Shown one piece after another: positions 45,801 to 57,600 of a stretch of DNA of 64,000 nt (positions are counted from its first letter, which is position 1; the number at the start of each line of letters is the position of its first letter). The position numbers were made by a program, and so were the translations under genes. The notes beneath the pieces are model-generated. The model was not told where the DNA came from. It made no database searches and saw only the letters and a list, made by a program, of their open reading frames with translations. The stretch covers positions 496,001-560,000 of the forward strand of contig JAPQWV010000051.1 of NCBI GenBank assembly GCA_027422505.1, given 5' to 3'. Source of the stretch: Craterostigma plantagineum (taxonomy: Eukaryota; Streptophyta; Magnoliopsida; Lamiales; Linderniaceae).

Positions 45801-47171
45801 AATGACCTTCTCGTTTTTCTCATTTTCCTCGGACAGTAATTTCACCGCGGCACGAAGTTGTGAGTTGATCGTCTTTTCTACTTCATATTGTGATGTCAAC
45901 TGCTTAACGGCTTCTTCACCACACTCTGTCTCAGTTTCTGTATCATCACAACTCAAAAGACCATCAAGACAGTTTGAATCATCATAATAAAAAATGATAT
46001 GTTTTACAGATGTTGAGTCAGATGTTGGCTCAACATCAGTTACCGCAGTAAGGCCGATTTGATTATCTTCATCTTCTTCGTCGTCAGAAAATGACTGGAT
46101 GATCACGGATGATTGCTTAGGCTCTTCCTCTTCATCTTCATCTTCCTCGTCTGACAGATCGATCCACATGACTTTACCACCACGCTTGCGAATGGTGTTG
46201 GCACATTCGTTGGCAAAATGGCCCCAACCTTGGCATTCAAAGCACCGAACTGCCTCATAGTTGATATTCTTCTTTGGCTTTCCATCTAGCCTCCCAAAAG
46301 GTTTCCGTTTAGGGAACGGAGGAGCTGAAGATGGTTCTGCCTTGGCATTCTGGCCTTTTCTGAATGTTGGGCCAACATTTTGCACAACATTCTTCTTCTT
46401 GAAGAACTTGGCGAATTTCTTTACCACCATGGCCATGTCTTCTGCGTTTCTGGGGTCGACCTCGATCAGTTCATCAGATGGCTGGGTGACAAGTGCGAGA
46501 CTCTTTCCACGAGAGGCCCTCTTTTGGACTTCAAGATTGGTTTCATAATTTTTCAAGATGTTCATCAACACGTTGAAGTCCATGGTAGCTAGATTGTGAG
46601 ACTCCTCGATTGCTGACACCTTCATATTAAATTTTTCTGTTAGTGTACGAATTGCTTTTGAATTTAATACCTTGTTTGACAGAGGATCTCCTAGGCTGGC
46701 ACACTCGCTGGAGATGGTCAGAAGCTTCCCAAAGTACGTCGTAATATCCTCGTCTTCCTTCATTCTGATATTCTCGAATTGGCTTAAGAGGAGGCGTAGT
46801 TTGGTTTCTCGCACCGTTGTATCACCTTCACAGTACCTCTCGAGCAGATCCCACGCATTCTTGGCCGTTGTACAGTTCTGGATTATCTTAAACATGAAGA
46901 TATCCACAGTGGAGAAAATGGCGTTGAGAGCCTTGTCATTGAATTCAGCTAGGCTTCGCTCGGCTGCCGTCCATAGTTCGACCGGTTTGTCGACAACCTC
47001 GCCATCTGCATCAGGTTCTGTCCTTGGTGGGGTATACCCGTGAAGTACTGCTTCTCATGATCGCACGTCGATTGACTTGATACACTGACGAACTCGGACC
47101 TTCCAATACGCATAGTTGGTGCCGTCAAGAACAGGGACTTTGCCGATGTTGTTGGAACTGGTAATATCCAT
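42837..47171 (-). pseudogene. Sirevirus gag-pol of element 4: early stop, integrase core deleted
   Basis: The gag start is the ATG at 47171. Codon 39 is TGA (47055-47057) where element 1 has TGG. After it the same frame is open from 46907 (first downstream ATG) to 42837, 1356 codons. It contains CFECQGWGHFANEC, a coiled coil, CEHCKKSGHLKSYC, the protease WYFDSGCSRHM and the integrase zinc region (LWHYKLGHVNYR...CESC). It then jumps at about 44671 directly to the linker VDIADVIQ. Element 3 has about 780 bases between these points, holding the whole catalytic core. The RT (QMDVKGAFLNGYI, YVDDIVFGSS) and RNase H (DADWAGDEDDRKSTSG) follow intact. Confidence 0.93.
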
Positions 47172-47224
47172 TGTAGAGGATGTTAAGCGCTTAGTGACGT
47201 CAAGCGTTGGCTCTGATACCACTT

Positions 47225-48009
47225 TGAAGGTGGTCCCTTACACAATGGATGTAAAAACACTAAGTAATATACTGATGTTGAACGTGATGTTGAGCTAACA
47301 CTCGAACTCACTTTAAATGCACAGCGGAAATGATAGAAACTTAGTGATAAAAACGAAACGAACACACACGATGTTTTGTGCAGCAAGTCAAATAACTTGC
47401 TGCGAGACCCAAAGGGTAAAGATCCACTAGAAAGATGGATTACAAAAACTATCGAAAAGGATAGTCAAAAACTAGTCTAGCCAAAACCTACGAATCAATA
47501 AAGAATTCAGCAACCACTAGACTAAAAAGAAAACTCTTTCAAGAAAATAACTCTCGCACAAACTGCTCTGATTTTCGCTCGTGTTCGTCGTACTTCGAAA
47601 TGATTAAGACTTCGACTTATATAGGTCTTCACTCGTAAAAGACTTGTCCAAAGGACTTGGCAACTTCCCACAACGTCCACTAACGTCCACTAAGTGTTTT
47701 GGACGGTTAGTGACCGTTGGAACTAGACTTGGTCAGCTTGGATTGCTCGATCTTCACTTGAGCTCCAAGCTTCCTATTTTTAGTATGCTCCACTCCTATT
47801 TTTGCTCTAGCTTATCCACACTCTTTCCACACGCTTTGAACCGTTCTAGCTCTTATCCATAACCTGCACAACACTAGAAAAATGCCACGTCATAATTAAA
47901 ATAGGTTTTGGGTATGAAAGATAAAACTAGGAAAGGGAACATTCTCTGCCAACAGATGTTGACTGGAATGTTACCCAACATTGTTTCAGTTGAACGCTCA
48001 ACATCAACA
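47225..48009 (-). repeat. 5' LTR of element 4 (785 bp)
   Basis: Same ends as the 3' LTR; the only difference seen is one A in the run near 47543. Stem-loop 47380-47388 / 47395-47403. Confidence 0.95.
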
Positions 48010-49019
48010 GAAGCATTCCATCTTCGATCGAACTTCTCGATCGCTTGCAAATTTTGAATTTGCGCAATAACAGGTTTTCAGGACAGATGCCTCCCTCGAT
48101 CTTTAGTTCCAAAGAGTTGGTGATGGTCGACCTTTCTGCTAACTATTTGTACGGAAATCTACCAAAATGGACGTTGAATTCACTTTTGCTAAGGTACGTC
48201 ATTTTACGATCCAACAACCTAAGTGGAAGAATCGATTCGAGTATATGTTCGCTCACCTATATCCAAATCTTGGATACATCGAACAACAACCTCCATGGAA
48301 ATATCCCAACTTGTTTCGGTAATTTTAAGGCAATGGTCGAAGACACAAATCCTGAATCTCATTCTCAAGAAAATAGGTTTAGCACAGTGATCAGCGTGGT
48401 TATTATTACAAAAGGAGAACTGCATTCGTACGATGTCATACTTCCTTTGGTGACCAGCAATTGATCTTGCAAACAATAACCTATCTGGGAATATCCCGGT
48501 GGAATTGACGCATTAGACGAACTTGAGAATGTTGAACTTGTCAAGAAATCACTTGTCGGGCATAATTCCCGGCAGCATAGGCAACATGAAGCAGTTAGAA
48601 TCTCTCGACTTATCGCATAATTCTCTTACAGGCGAGTTATGAGCTTCACGACTATGACCTTTCTGAACGATCTTAACTTGTCTTACAACAACCTAACGGG
48701 GAGAATACCAGAAAGCACTCAACTTCGGAGCATGAACGCTTCGAGCTTCATTGGAAACAATCTGTGCGGTCCTCCGTTAACCGCAGGCAAATGCGGTGTT
48801 AAAGTTGATGATGATGATAATAATGATGATCATGACACTGAAGCATCTCATGGAGCTGAAGTAGATTGGTTGATAGTACTCTTGTCTTTGGGGTACACAG
48901 TAGGGTTGTCAAGCTTCTGTGTGGTAATGGTCTTCCGAAAATCACTTAGGGAAGCTTATTTTGAGAAGTTAGACGATATCTTGCGAAAGATAGGGTCGAA
49001 ACTTGGATGTAATAGATGA

Positions 49020-49778
49020 AGCTAAATATCAGCATATACGGCAAAAGATCAGCATTTCTTCAAGGAAGATTAACATAAATACTAATCTTGTAGTAAGCTT
49101 ACGCTCTCAATTTGTTGTAACATTTATGTCTGGTATTGTATTGTATAGAAACACAGCTTGGAAAGGCAAAATCCAAAGTAATGGTGTCTAATAAAGGGAT
49201 TGACTGTACGCTATAATAATATAATGCATTAACAAATAGAACTATCTTGGTTTCAGTACTAAGCTTGTTCACGGTAATGAGCCCCAAGGTTGATTCTTCC
49301 CTAAATGTGCTCTTAGTAGGCATTTTCGAAAATAAAAAATGCTAAAAAAAAAGGTCAACCTTCAAGAGAAAACGAGATATGAAGTGTCTACACTAGCTAA
49401 GCTAGCCCCAAGAAAAACATTAATATACTTTTTTACTATCCGGAAACTGTATATGGTTTCTCCAAGTAGGATTCTTATGACAGTGAGAAGAATTAGTCTA
49501 GGTAAGTGGTAATAATAGTCATATTGTTGCTTCTGAGTTGAATAAGGGCACTTTACAAAACCCAGGCACATAACAGACCTTGATTCTCAAAACTAGAACA
49601 AGAAGCAGGCTTCCATTTTCAAACCACAAATGGCTGTAAAAATCACAATCTACGAACATAAATAATTAAAGCTTCATGCCGACGCTTAAAGAGTCTTGAA
49701 CCTATTCAAGGTTTTATAGTCTTCACAAAATCAAATTCCATTCATGCAGATTTATTTATTACGAAAGGAAATCATAGG
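49020..49778. other. LRR gene 3' flank and MYB-CC 3' flank
   Basis: 49030-49255 is the 3' flank of the LRR gene, also found as relics near 9016-9224 and, shorter, near 3345-3385. The right part should hold the 3' UTR of the MYB-CC gene on the minus strand. No gene seen. Confidence 0.55.
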
Positions 49779-51832
49779 CTAATCGTGATGTTTCGCACGC
49801 TTGGGCGGAAGCGGTGATTCCTCATTACTGCCGATAGCCCTCTCTTCGTTTTCGAGAGCTTTTTTGTCTGATCCTTCCTTTGATTCCACAGAAACTGAGC
49901 CTACATTAGCCAACAACTCATTTGATGCATTGCTTTTGCTGCCTTCGACTGGTTCTTTGTCTTTGTTTTGGGAGGCATTGGCTGAAGAATTCTTAATGGG
50001 ATTTTCGCCAGAAGAGTTTGTTAAGTCCATGCCTGATTTCTCAAACATCATTTGAAGGTATCTTCCTTGCTCTTCTATGCGAAGCTGAAGGTTTCTTTGG
50101 ATCTGATGGATGGTTTATTAAATGTGAAAGTGAATGTTCATATTTGGAAGGTTAAAAAAGCCCGAGGGAAACATCTAAAAGATGTATGTATACCTCGAGT
50201 GGTTCGTGAAGCCTCTTTTGTACTTCCATCTGCAACCTCAAAGCTTCAGTGATCTCCACGCCCCTATTCAGCAATGGAGGTGCATGACAATCAGCCCAAA
50301 GATTATTATATGCAAAATATCTAATATCCATTAGGTATATATTGGGAAATTGTTCTTACGTTTTCAAGTCCAGGGATGTGAGGTCGTCAATGGATGTTGT
50401 TCTTCTTTCTGACGATTCTGCAAAAAGAAAGTGCATAACATGAAAGTTGATTGGAGAAGATATCCTTGGCATGTACAATGTCTGGAAATATTTGATGCTC
50501 TCTATCAGCAACTTAAAAGGAGGTACATATGCTCGTGCATCAGATATTGAAGTATCGGATTCATTGTATTCAGCTGTCAGTTGACGAAGGACTAATATTG
50601 TCTCTCACAGCTTATGCTTGTAGTTCACAGATCATGTAACAAATCAGAATGACACGATGAACACATTATTAGAAAATGGGATAGAAAGCATACCAGCTTC
50701 AGTCGTATCAGGTCTATATCTGGCTGTACGATATTTCTGCACAATTGAAATGGATTTCAGAGTCAAGATATCGATCAGTATATAATAGATGGATCTCAAC
50801 ATTTCCAAGAATGTAAGGTCCATCGAAAATGCACATGATACGCACCTGTAGGTGGCTTTTAACATGATATGTATTCAGCCCCTCAGCTTTCATTAGCTTC
50901 AGCACACCCTTTGGCGTCGCCTCTGGAAAAAAGAAATACGTGTTTTCCATTACAACGAATTCAAAAAATTTCAAAATCCTCAGGTAAAATAAGAAGTTAT
51001 TTGAAGCCAATCGAAAGGCCTACTTTCACTTCCACCAAGTCTATTGACTGCATCGACAAAGGATTCGTGAAGTTCAGGCGTCCATCGCATTCGCTGCTTT
51101 CATGGATTAGAACTTGTGGTGGACGATGATTGGACAGGAACTTTACTTGCCACCACAACTTTAGGTGGAAGTTGTTGAGGAATTTGGGGTTGAGTAGTGA
51201 AAGCCGCAGGTTGTGTAGAAATCTGACTCTGATCCAATGGCTAATACCAACAGAGTAAGTAACAAAGGAAATAAAAAGAAATCCTTTCTTAAGCATCTTA
51301 ACACATTAAAGCAGAAAATAGATTATACGTAGTGAACCTTTAGCTGGGGGTGTGTAGCATTTGCACCAGCAAGGATCTCGTTCCAGTCAGAACTAAAAGC
51401 ATCACAATCAGTAGTATTAAGCCAACCCTCCCAATCACCCGCTTTACCAATATTCTCAGAAGGAAACGCAACGCCACAGCCATTACCACCACCATCGATT
51501 TGGTTCTGCCCAATCAGGGAAGTTTCAGGAAAATCGAGAAACTCAGACAGTGCGTCTATGCTCCATGGATCGTTATTTTCTCTGTTATGATGATGGCTCG
51601 AGGCAGTGGATCTTAGACCAGCAGCATCTAAAGAACGTGGTGTGCAAATTGGAGTACCACTGTTAGTCGCATGAGAAATGGAATTGGATTGTGTTGGCTG
51701 ATTTTCTTGAACTGCAGCAAACTGAACGTTCGAATAACCCGAGGAAGAAGGAAGCATAGTCCAAACTACTCCATTTTGGGAAGACAGAGGTGAGACGGCG
51801 TATGTAGGTTGCTGCATGGGTCCCCTATCCAT
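49779..51832 (-). CDS. MYB-CC transcription factor (PHR1-like) with an in-frame TGA
   Basis: Exons 51832-51338, 51240-51024, 50922-50846, 50736-50694, 50417-50360, 50263-50194 and 50102-49779 join to 1284 bases with GT-AG borders. The single MYB repeat reads MRWTPELHESFVDAVNRLGG across an intron into TPKGVLKLM and YHVKSHLQKYRTARYRP. The coiled coil follows (VEITEALRLQMEVQKRLHE, LQLRIEEQGRYLQMM), as in the PHR1/PHL family that binds P1BS-type sites in phosphate-starvation promoters. The N-terminal exon is Gln/Ser-rich and the C terminus basic (PPKRAKHHD). Two oddities: codon 212 is TGA (51100-51102), four codons before MRW, and the family motif LHEQLE reads LHEPLE. With all splice sites and the rest of the frame intact, it is either a very recent pseudogene, a gene starting at the internal ATG, or a sequence error. 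Confidence 0.85.
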
Positions 51833-53040
51833 GGGGAAATGCTCGTTTTGCTTCCATTACTAATTGATTAACAACAACCAACGGCTGGATATAAATTACT
51901 GTTGCGTTTTGAGGTCGACTAATGGAGATAATAAGAGAAAATTGAGATGTAGAGAGAAAGCTTAGTGGAAGATGATGATGACCAAAAGGGGTAGGAGTTC
52001 GTTCTCTTCCTCTGCTTCTTAATTCAATTTAGTTTTGCATTACGATACCAAAAGAAACCCTAAGCTCAAGCTAGGGGTGTAAACGAGCCAAGCCCGAACA
52101 TGGCCCATCGGCTCGATAAAATATATGGCAGGCTCGAGCTCGATCGAGCTTAAAATTTCGAGGCTCGAGCTCGGCTCGACAGGTTATCGAGCAGCTCGAG
52201 CTCGGCTCGACAGGTTATCGAGCAGCTCGAGCTCGGCTCGAATCAGATCAAATGATAATACTTGAGCTCGCTTGGACAAGCTCGAATCTTCGAACTGCTC
52301 GAGCTCGTTAATTATGTAAAAAAAAATACATCAGAACTTACACAGCAATATCACAATATTTCTACTTACAACAAAACAATAACTCTGGAAGCAACGTAAT
52401 ATAGAAGAAAATCAAGGCTTGGTGCTTAATCGCAATCAAATTCTAGCTAGGGTTCTTGCAAGGCCTAAATGTGGTAACCGCACCGATCGTGAAAGCTTAC
52501 CCCACACAACACTTTCCAAACCCCTAACGGTCAAAGGAGTGTCTTGGGCACCATCAGAGTTGGATAGTACATCGTTACAACGATGACTATCCTGAAATAT
52601 CAACAGAGAGCGGTCTATCGAATCGTAATATTTGTAACATATCCATCCTAAATCGAACGGTTACGAGTCAATATCGCCACAATACCAACTAAAACAAACA
52701 CAATATCAACACATAAAATCAATTAGGTATTGAAAAGGCGAATCAATCAAGCTATAATTTCAAAATTAAGTTTCGAAATTTGGGAAAATTCCTAAATCGA
52801 ATCAATTATCCAAAATTAACGTGTTTTTTTAAACTGAATTTCATTCATCAATCCAGATAGACACAACGGTACAATAGAGCAATATTCAAAATATTACGAC
52901 ATATTTGACTACTATTGCGTAAAATCAGATAAAAGTATAGTGTCCGTTCCAAACCCCCAAAAAGGAAAAAGAGAAACCCCAAAAGGGACTCCCACGAAGG
53001 GAGAGAAAAGGCCCCAACGAGGGGAGAGAAAGGCTCCCAC
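51833..53040. other. Region upstream of the MYB-CC gene with GCTCGA-rich repeat
   Basis: The MYB-CC promoter and 5' UTR should lie at 51833-52050. A repeat beginning TAGGGGTGTAAACGAGCC (52073) continues to about 52315 with GAGCTCGGCTCGA units, including a direct duplication of a 31-base unit at about 52169-52230. This is the common plant GCTCGAGC-type mobile element terminus; no right terminus was found. The remainder to 53040 is AT-rich, then A/G-rich, without genes. Confidence 0.55.
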
Positions 53041-53586
53041 TAGGGTTGCAAACGAATCGAACTTTTTTTGTTCGATTCGCGATTCGATTCGAAATTTTAA
53101 GATTCGAATTCGAAGATTTAGAATACGAATCCGAATAAGAATATTGTTTTTTATTCGAGAAATATACGATACGAATATGAAATCACAATATTCGATTCGA
53201 AAATTAATCTAATTATTCGATTCGAATAATATAACATAAATAATAGTATAATTAATATATATAAACATATAATATATGATAACTCACTAAAAAATTTAAA
53301 CATAATATGTTATAATTCAATATATGTATAAAAGTAATTTATTATAATTCAATATATATTTTAAGTATAATATAGTTTATATTTTATTAAATAGAAAAAG
53401 AAAGATGACTTTGAATACAAATATTCGATATTCGATTCGAATATTCGAGAAAATATTCGAATTCGAATAAGAATTGATTTTATAAGTCGATTAAATATTC
53501 GAATATTCGTATTCGTATTCGATTGTCATCTGAATACGAATAGAATATTGTGGTATTCGAATCGATTCGATTCGTTTGCAACCCTA
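53041..53586. mobile_element. hAT-like MITE, ATTCGAA-rich (546 bp)
   Basis: The termini TAGGGTTGCAAACGAATCGA and its inverted counterpart (TCGTTTGCAACCCTA, ending 53586) are flanked by a perfect 8-bp duplication GCTCCCAC (53033-53040 and 53587-53594). The interior is AT-rich with many ATTCGAATATTCG units and no coding capacity. Confidence 0.85.
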
Positions 53587-53692
53587 GCTCCCACCAGGGG
53601 AGAAAAAACTCCTACAAAAGGGGAGTACCTCCAAAAGGAGTATCTTCCCCGAGGAGAACCCGCCCGACCCAAATGGGCGAGCGGTGGGTGAG

Positions 53693-53866
53693 CTTAAACT
53701 TGTGTTTTTGGTATAATATGTGGTATAGATATCGCGGATTGCTATAACACGTTAATTTTGCAACAGACGTAGGCGAGCCAGTTGCAAGATTAACGTGTTA
53801 TAGCAATCTAATAAGCAACCCACGGTATCTATAGCACATATTATACCAAAAACACAAGTTTAAACT
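53693..53866. repeat. Inverted repeat (foldback)
   Basis: Arms 53693-53763 and about 53780-53866 are reverse complements (AACTTGTGTTTTTGGTATAA, then CTATAACACGTTAAT) around a loop of about 16 bases; the right arm has a small insertion. It may be a MITE or a hairpin locus. Confidence 0.7.
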
Positions 53867-54653
53867 CAAGGATTCGACGAAATTTAATGATACCATCAAA
53901 ATCAAGATTTAAATAAATTCGGAATTTCGTACCCAAACGAAGCTTACTCGACGAAGACGATGAAGAAGGATTGTGTCACGGTGGTTCGCGGTGGTGTTCG
54001 CCGGTGGTGGGTGGCCGGAATCGACGAGGAGGAGGCGAGGAGAAGTAGGGAGGAAGAAGAAGTCGACGCGGGTTTATTAAACCCGTCGTCGCGCTCATTA
54101 GCAGCGACGTCGCGGCGCCCGGTTTATTGGGCCAACACTCGGCCTAATCAATTTTTTTTTAAAATCAGGCCCGCTTTAAGCCCGTTCCGCTTGGTGCAAC
54201 GTCATCGTCGCGGCAATGCATGCGATTTGCCCTATTTTATAATTTCGCTAGCGATAATCCTATTGTATTAAATTTCGATTTAAATTGAATTATTTTTAAT
54301 AAAAAGCCATTTTTTTTAGTAACTCTTTATATATATTTTAATAAAAAGCCATTTTTTTTTACATCTTTTTTCTAATAAAATATTTGCAATTATTTGTAAT
54401 TTTTATTTTCTTATCTTTAAAAAATGGTGAACCAGATCCCGAACAATCTGCAAGGACCGATAGTTTCAGTGAGCCGACTCCTCGAAAAAATAGGCCAGCA
54501 ACTGGAACCAAAATCAGAACTGGTACGAGGTATCCTGTCCGAATACCGGCTTCCTTTTGCCCGGCCAGGTCTAGTCTCATTAGTTGTAAGTAGGATTAGT
54601 TGTCAAAATCGGGTCACCCAATCTTAATTCTAAAACATCTCCCTCTCCGCATA
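53867..54653. other. Gap upstream of the FAD oxidoreductase gene
   Basis: Short frames at 53960-54271 (Arg/Glu-rich) and 54384-54627 have no recognisable domain. The region should contain the oxidoreductase promoter. Confidence 0.45.
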
Positions 54654-57600
54654 ATGAAGCTCGGTTGCCGGGGATTGAAACTCCACTCGGATTTCACATC
54701 GAAGTTCTCTTTGCCCATTGTGAAGTATGATTACTTTCATTTCACATTCAACGGAAGAAAGTATTCTGCCGTTGCACTATCGAATTTATCCACCAAGGTA
54801 AACTACAGCATGATGTTCTTGGTAATTACTTAAGTTTGATTTTCGTTGGCATACTTTTTATGGGTGTAAGTAGTCAACTGAGGAGACGCTGATAGTTGTG
54901 GGTGGTGGAGCTGCGGGGATGTTTGGAGCGATTAGAGCTAAAACCATTGCGCCTCATCTTAATGTTGTAGTGATAGAGAAGGGAAAGCCACTATCGAAGG
55001 TTTGTAATAATATTAAGCAGAAGTTATCTGGTGTAGTCGTTAAGGAGTTGCTATTAATATCACGGAGATTGCTTTTTTTCTTTTTTCATTTCCTAGTTTT
55101 TGAATAGTCGTTGCTTTGGCAGGTGAAGATATCTGGAGGCGGACGGTGTAATGTGACCAGTGGTCATTGCGTTGACAATGTGGTAAGTGAGGAATAGCGT
55201 TTTGGATTATGAAGCATTACTATTTCGTTGGTGGGTTTTTGGTATTATGATGCACTTTTGCGAAACCCTTTGTTGTGTTTGGACTTGGTTCCTACGAAAA
55301 GCTCCTCTTGTTTCTTCTTGAATTTTGAAGCATTTGCTGAATCACTTCAATTTGGTGAAGTGCAAGCGTAGTTATTCTATAAGCAATAGTTATATTGAAT
55401 ATCAAGATATATTCTGAGAAGTGGTGTATAAAAGTAATCTTGCAATCAACTTCAGAAATTTATTTGGCTATGCTTGTGGTTTTCAGAATTTTCAGTTAAA
55501 TACTAATTCGTAAATCTTGTGCAGATTTTATCAAGAAATTATCCAAGAGGTCATAAGGAACTCCGAGGATCGTTCTTCAATATCCATGGTCCAACTGACA
55601 CCATTTCATGGTTTTTGGATCATGGTGTCGAACTAAAGGTCATACCAGATCTCAAATTCTAGATATGTTCATCTCTCTCAAATTTTTCTTAGTTAGATTT
55701 CATGTTTACATCAGACTGAATTGGATGGAAGAGTTTTCCCTGTCAGCGACAGTTCGTCCACTGTTATCAACTGCCTGATGGACGAAGCAAAGAAGAGGCA
55801 GGGTAACTTATTGCTCCTAATGTTAATTGATAGCAAGGGATGTTTTTGTTTGGCGTTGAAGAAGCTTAAGATGTTCAGATCTCTTTTTTTTTTGTGCTAC
55901 TCAAATTGTAACAAAATAAAGTTTAAACCACTGCCATTTCTTGCCTTGTGCTTCGCACAGCTGGTCTTTTTCTTTCATTTCTTGAATCTGCACGCCTCAT
56001 ATTGATGCTTAGTGCTTGTAATTCATCAGTCGTGGTGCAAACTGGGAAGACCGTTACAAGTGTGTCAAGAACTGACAATAGAAAGTTCACCGTGAAAATC
56101 GAAAAGCGTGCTCTTGATCATGTGGAATATGTTGAAGCAAATTATGTCATGATTGCTAGTGGCAGCAGTGAGCAGGTAATTCCCTGATTTTTCAGGTGTT
56201 GGGGATTATTGACTCTTTTTTGCTTTCTCAAGAAGTTCTGCAATAAACTATTTCTTTTAATGTGCCAGGGTTATAAGCTTGCTAGGCAACTTGGTCATTC
56301 GATTGTGAAGCCTGTACCTAGTTTATTCACATTCAAGATCGACGATTTTCAGCTTGTAGAATTATCTGGGGTAATTTTTCTCTTCTGACGGCTGCTTTAG
56401 TATTCCAATTTTAACTTGAGCTATCTCTGTACATAGTCATTGTTTCATAATCATGAAGATTACTTCTAATTCGATTCCTAGAGGGTCTTCACAGCATGTA
56501 TATGACGACGTAATATCAACACCTCAATGCATATCATCAATGGATATGTTACTTTGAGAAGTTTTACTTTAATGAAATTTACTTACTGAAATTGCCAACT
56601 ATCAGGTTACATTTTCTAAAGTGAGAGCTAAGTTGAAACTGGAATCTGTTCAGAAGAGCATACCAGAGCTTACACAGGTCAAATCTCCTATTGACTCCTT
56701 TTAACGTTTTTAGTACGCATTGGTTGGTGCCTATCTTGATTTTGAAAATATAGGTTGGTCCGATGCTAGTAACTCACTGGGGATTTAGTGGGCCTGTGAT
56801 TCTTCGTCTATCTGCTTGGGGAGCAAGACATCTCTCAGATTGTGATTACAAAGGTAAATTTTACTTCGTTCACTTTTTTCCTCGTTATCTCATCCTATGC
56901 GAAGCCGACAAAATGAACTTGAATCCAGGTTCCCTGTTTGTGGATTTTGTTCCTGACCTTCACATGGAAGCTGTGAAGTCATATCTTAACCACCACAAGA
57001 GTAAATTTGCGGTATCTATGTTACTGGATTTTCTGTTCTACTGCTTCTTATTTTCCAAAGACATGTATATTTTTCTATCAAGAAAATTATTCTCCACTGA
57101 CAGAACCAGTAGTGTACATTAATCTCTAGAATCTAGCACAACCCAAACAGTAGATAAGAATCATCAAAAGATGAAAATTGCTGCTTGAGTGAGTTGAGGG
57201 AGTTGCATCATGTCAGTTTATTATCTTCTGGTAATTCGATACGACATGTGAAAATGCAGCCGAAATTAGGCCTAGATTCGTGTATTGAATGGCCTCTCAT
57301 TATCAAGATATCTTTTTCCCCCCTAAAAGAATGTTTACCATATCGTTTGTTTATTGTATTTGAGGGTGAGAAGAGCTGTAGTGTTGGAGTTGCTTTTTGT
57401 ACGTCCTATATGTTAAAATTTATCCTACCCCCTTTGTAGAAGCGAAAGGTTTCCAATTCATATCCTCCTGAACTTGGCCTTGTCAAGAGATTCTGGAGAT
57501 ATATCTTAGAACACACGGTTTGTGTTTCATGCCGCTGAACATATTATCTTCTGTTCTGCCTATGATGGTTTGTTGCTCCGTTTTCCTTAAAAGGATTTAG

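Larger units (their letters stand above)
38383..48009 (-). mobile_element. 9.6 kb Sirevirus-type copia element, very young (element 4)
   Basis: LTRs at 38383-39166 and 47225-48009 appear identical except for one extra A in an A-run. Target duplication GAAGC lies at 38378-38382 and 48010-48014. Primer-binding site at 47210-47221, polypurine tract at 39168-39180. Order on the element strand: 5' LTR, gag-pol, noncoding spacer with a direct repeat, a 747-codon extra ORF, 3' LTR. The gag has a stop at codon 39 and the integrase catalytic core is missing, so the copy should not be autonomous. Confidence 0.96.
31905..49019 (+). pseudogene. LRR receptor-like protein pseudogene split by four retroelements
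   Basis: Coding pieces: 31905-32490, 34224-34410, 36296-36872, 37875-38382 and 48015-49019. Order: a hydrophobic signal peptide (VLIILHIASAFVFFLHL), an LRR N-terminal cap (ALITWKKTL...WKGITCDN), many plant extracellular LRRs (IPSSIGNLSKLIFLDLS, IPSEIGMLVDLEILSM), a C-terminal cap (FIGNNLCGPPL), an acidic spacer, one transmembrane helix (WLIVLLSLGYTVGLSSFCVVMVF) and a short cytoplasmic tail without kinase, as in receptor-like proteins that sense pathogens or peptides at the cell surface. Removing each insertion and one target repeat restores LRR reading across the site. Independent lesions include frameshifts near 32158, 36840 and 48460, TAG at 32399, TAA at 34321 and breaks near 48510-48640. 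Confidence 0.9.

Noticed and set aside
49362..49571. Short minus-strand frame near the LRR 3' flank
   Set aside because: No recognisable motif and no splice or start context.
54384..54627. Possible short gene upstream of the FAD oxidoreductase
   Set aside because: Two overlapping short frames in different phases, no domain, no splice evidence.
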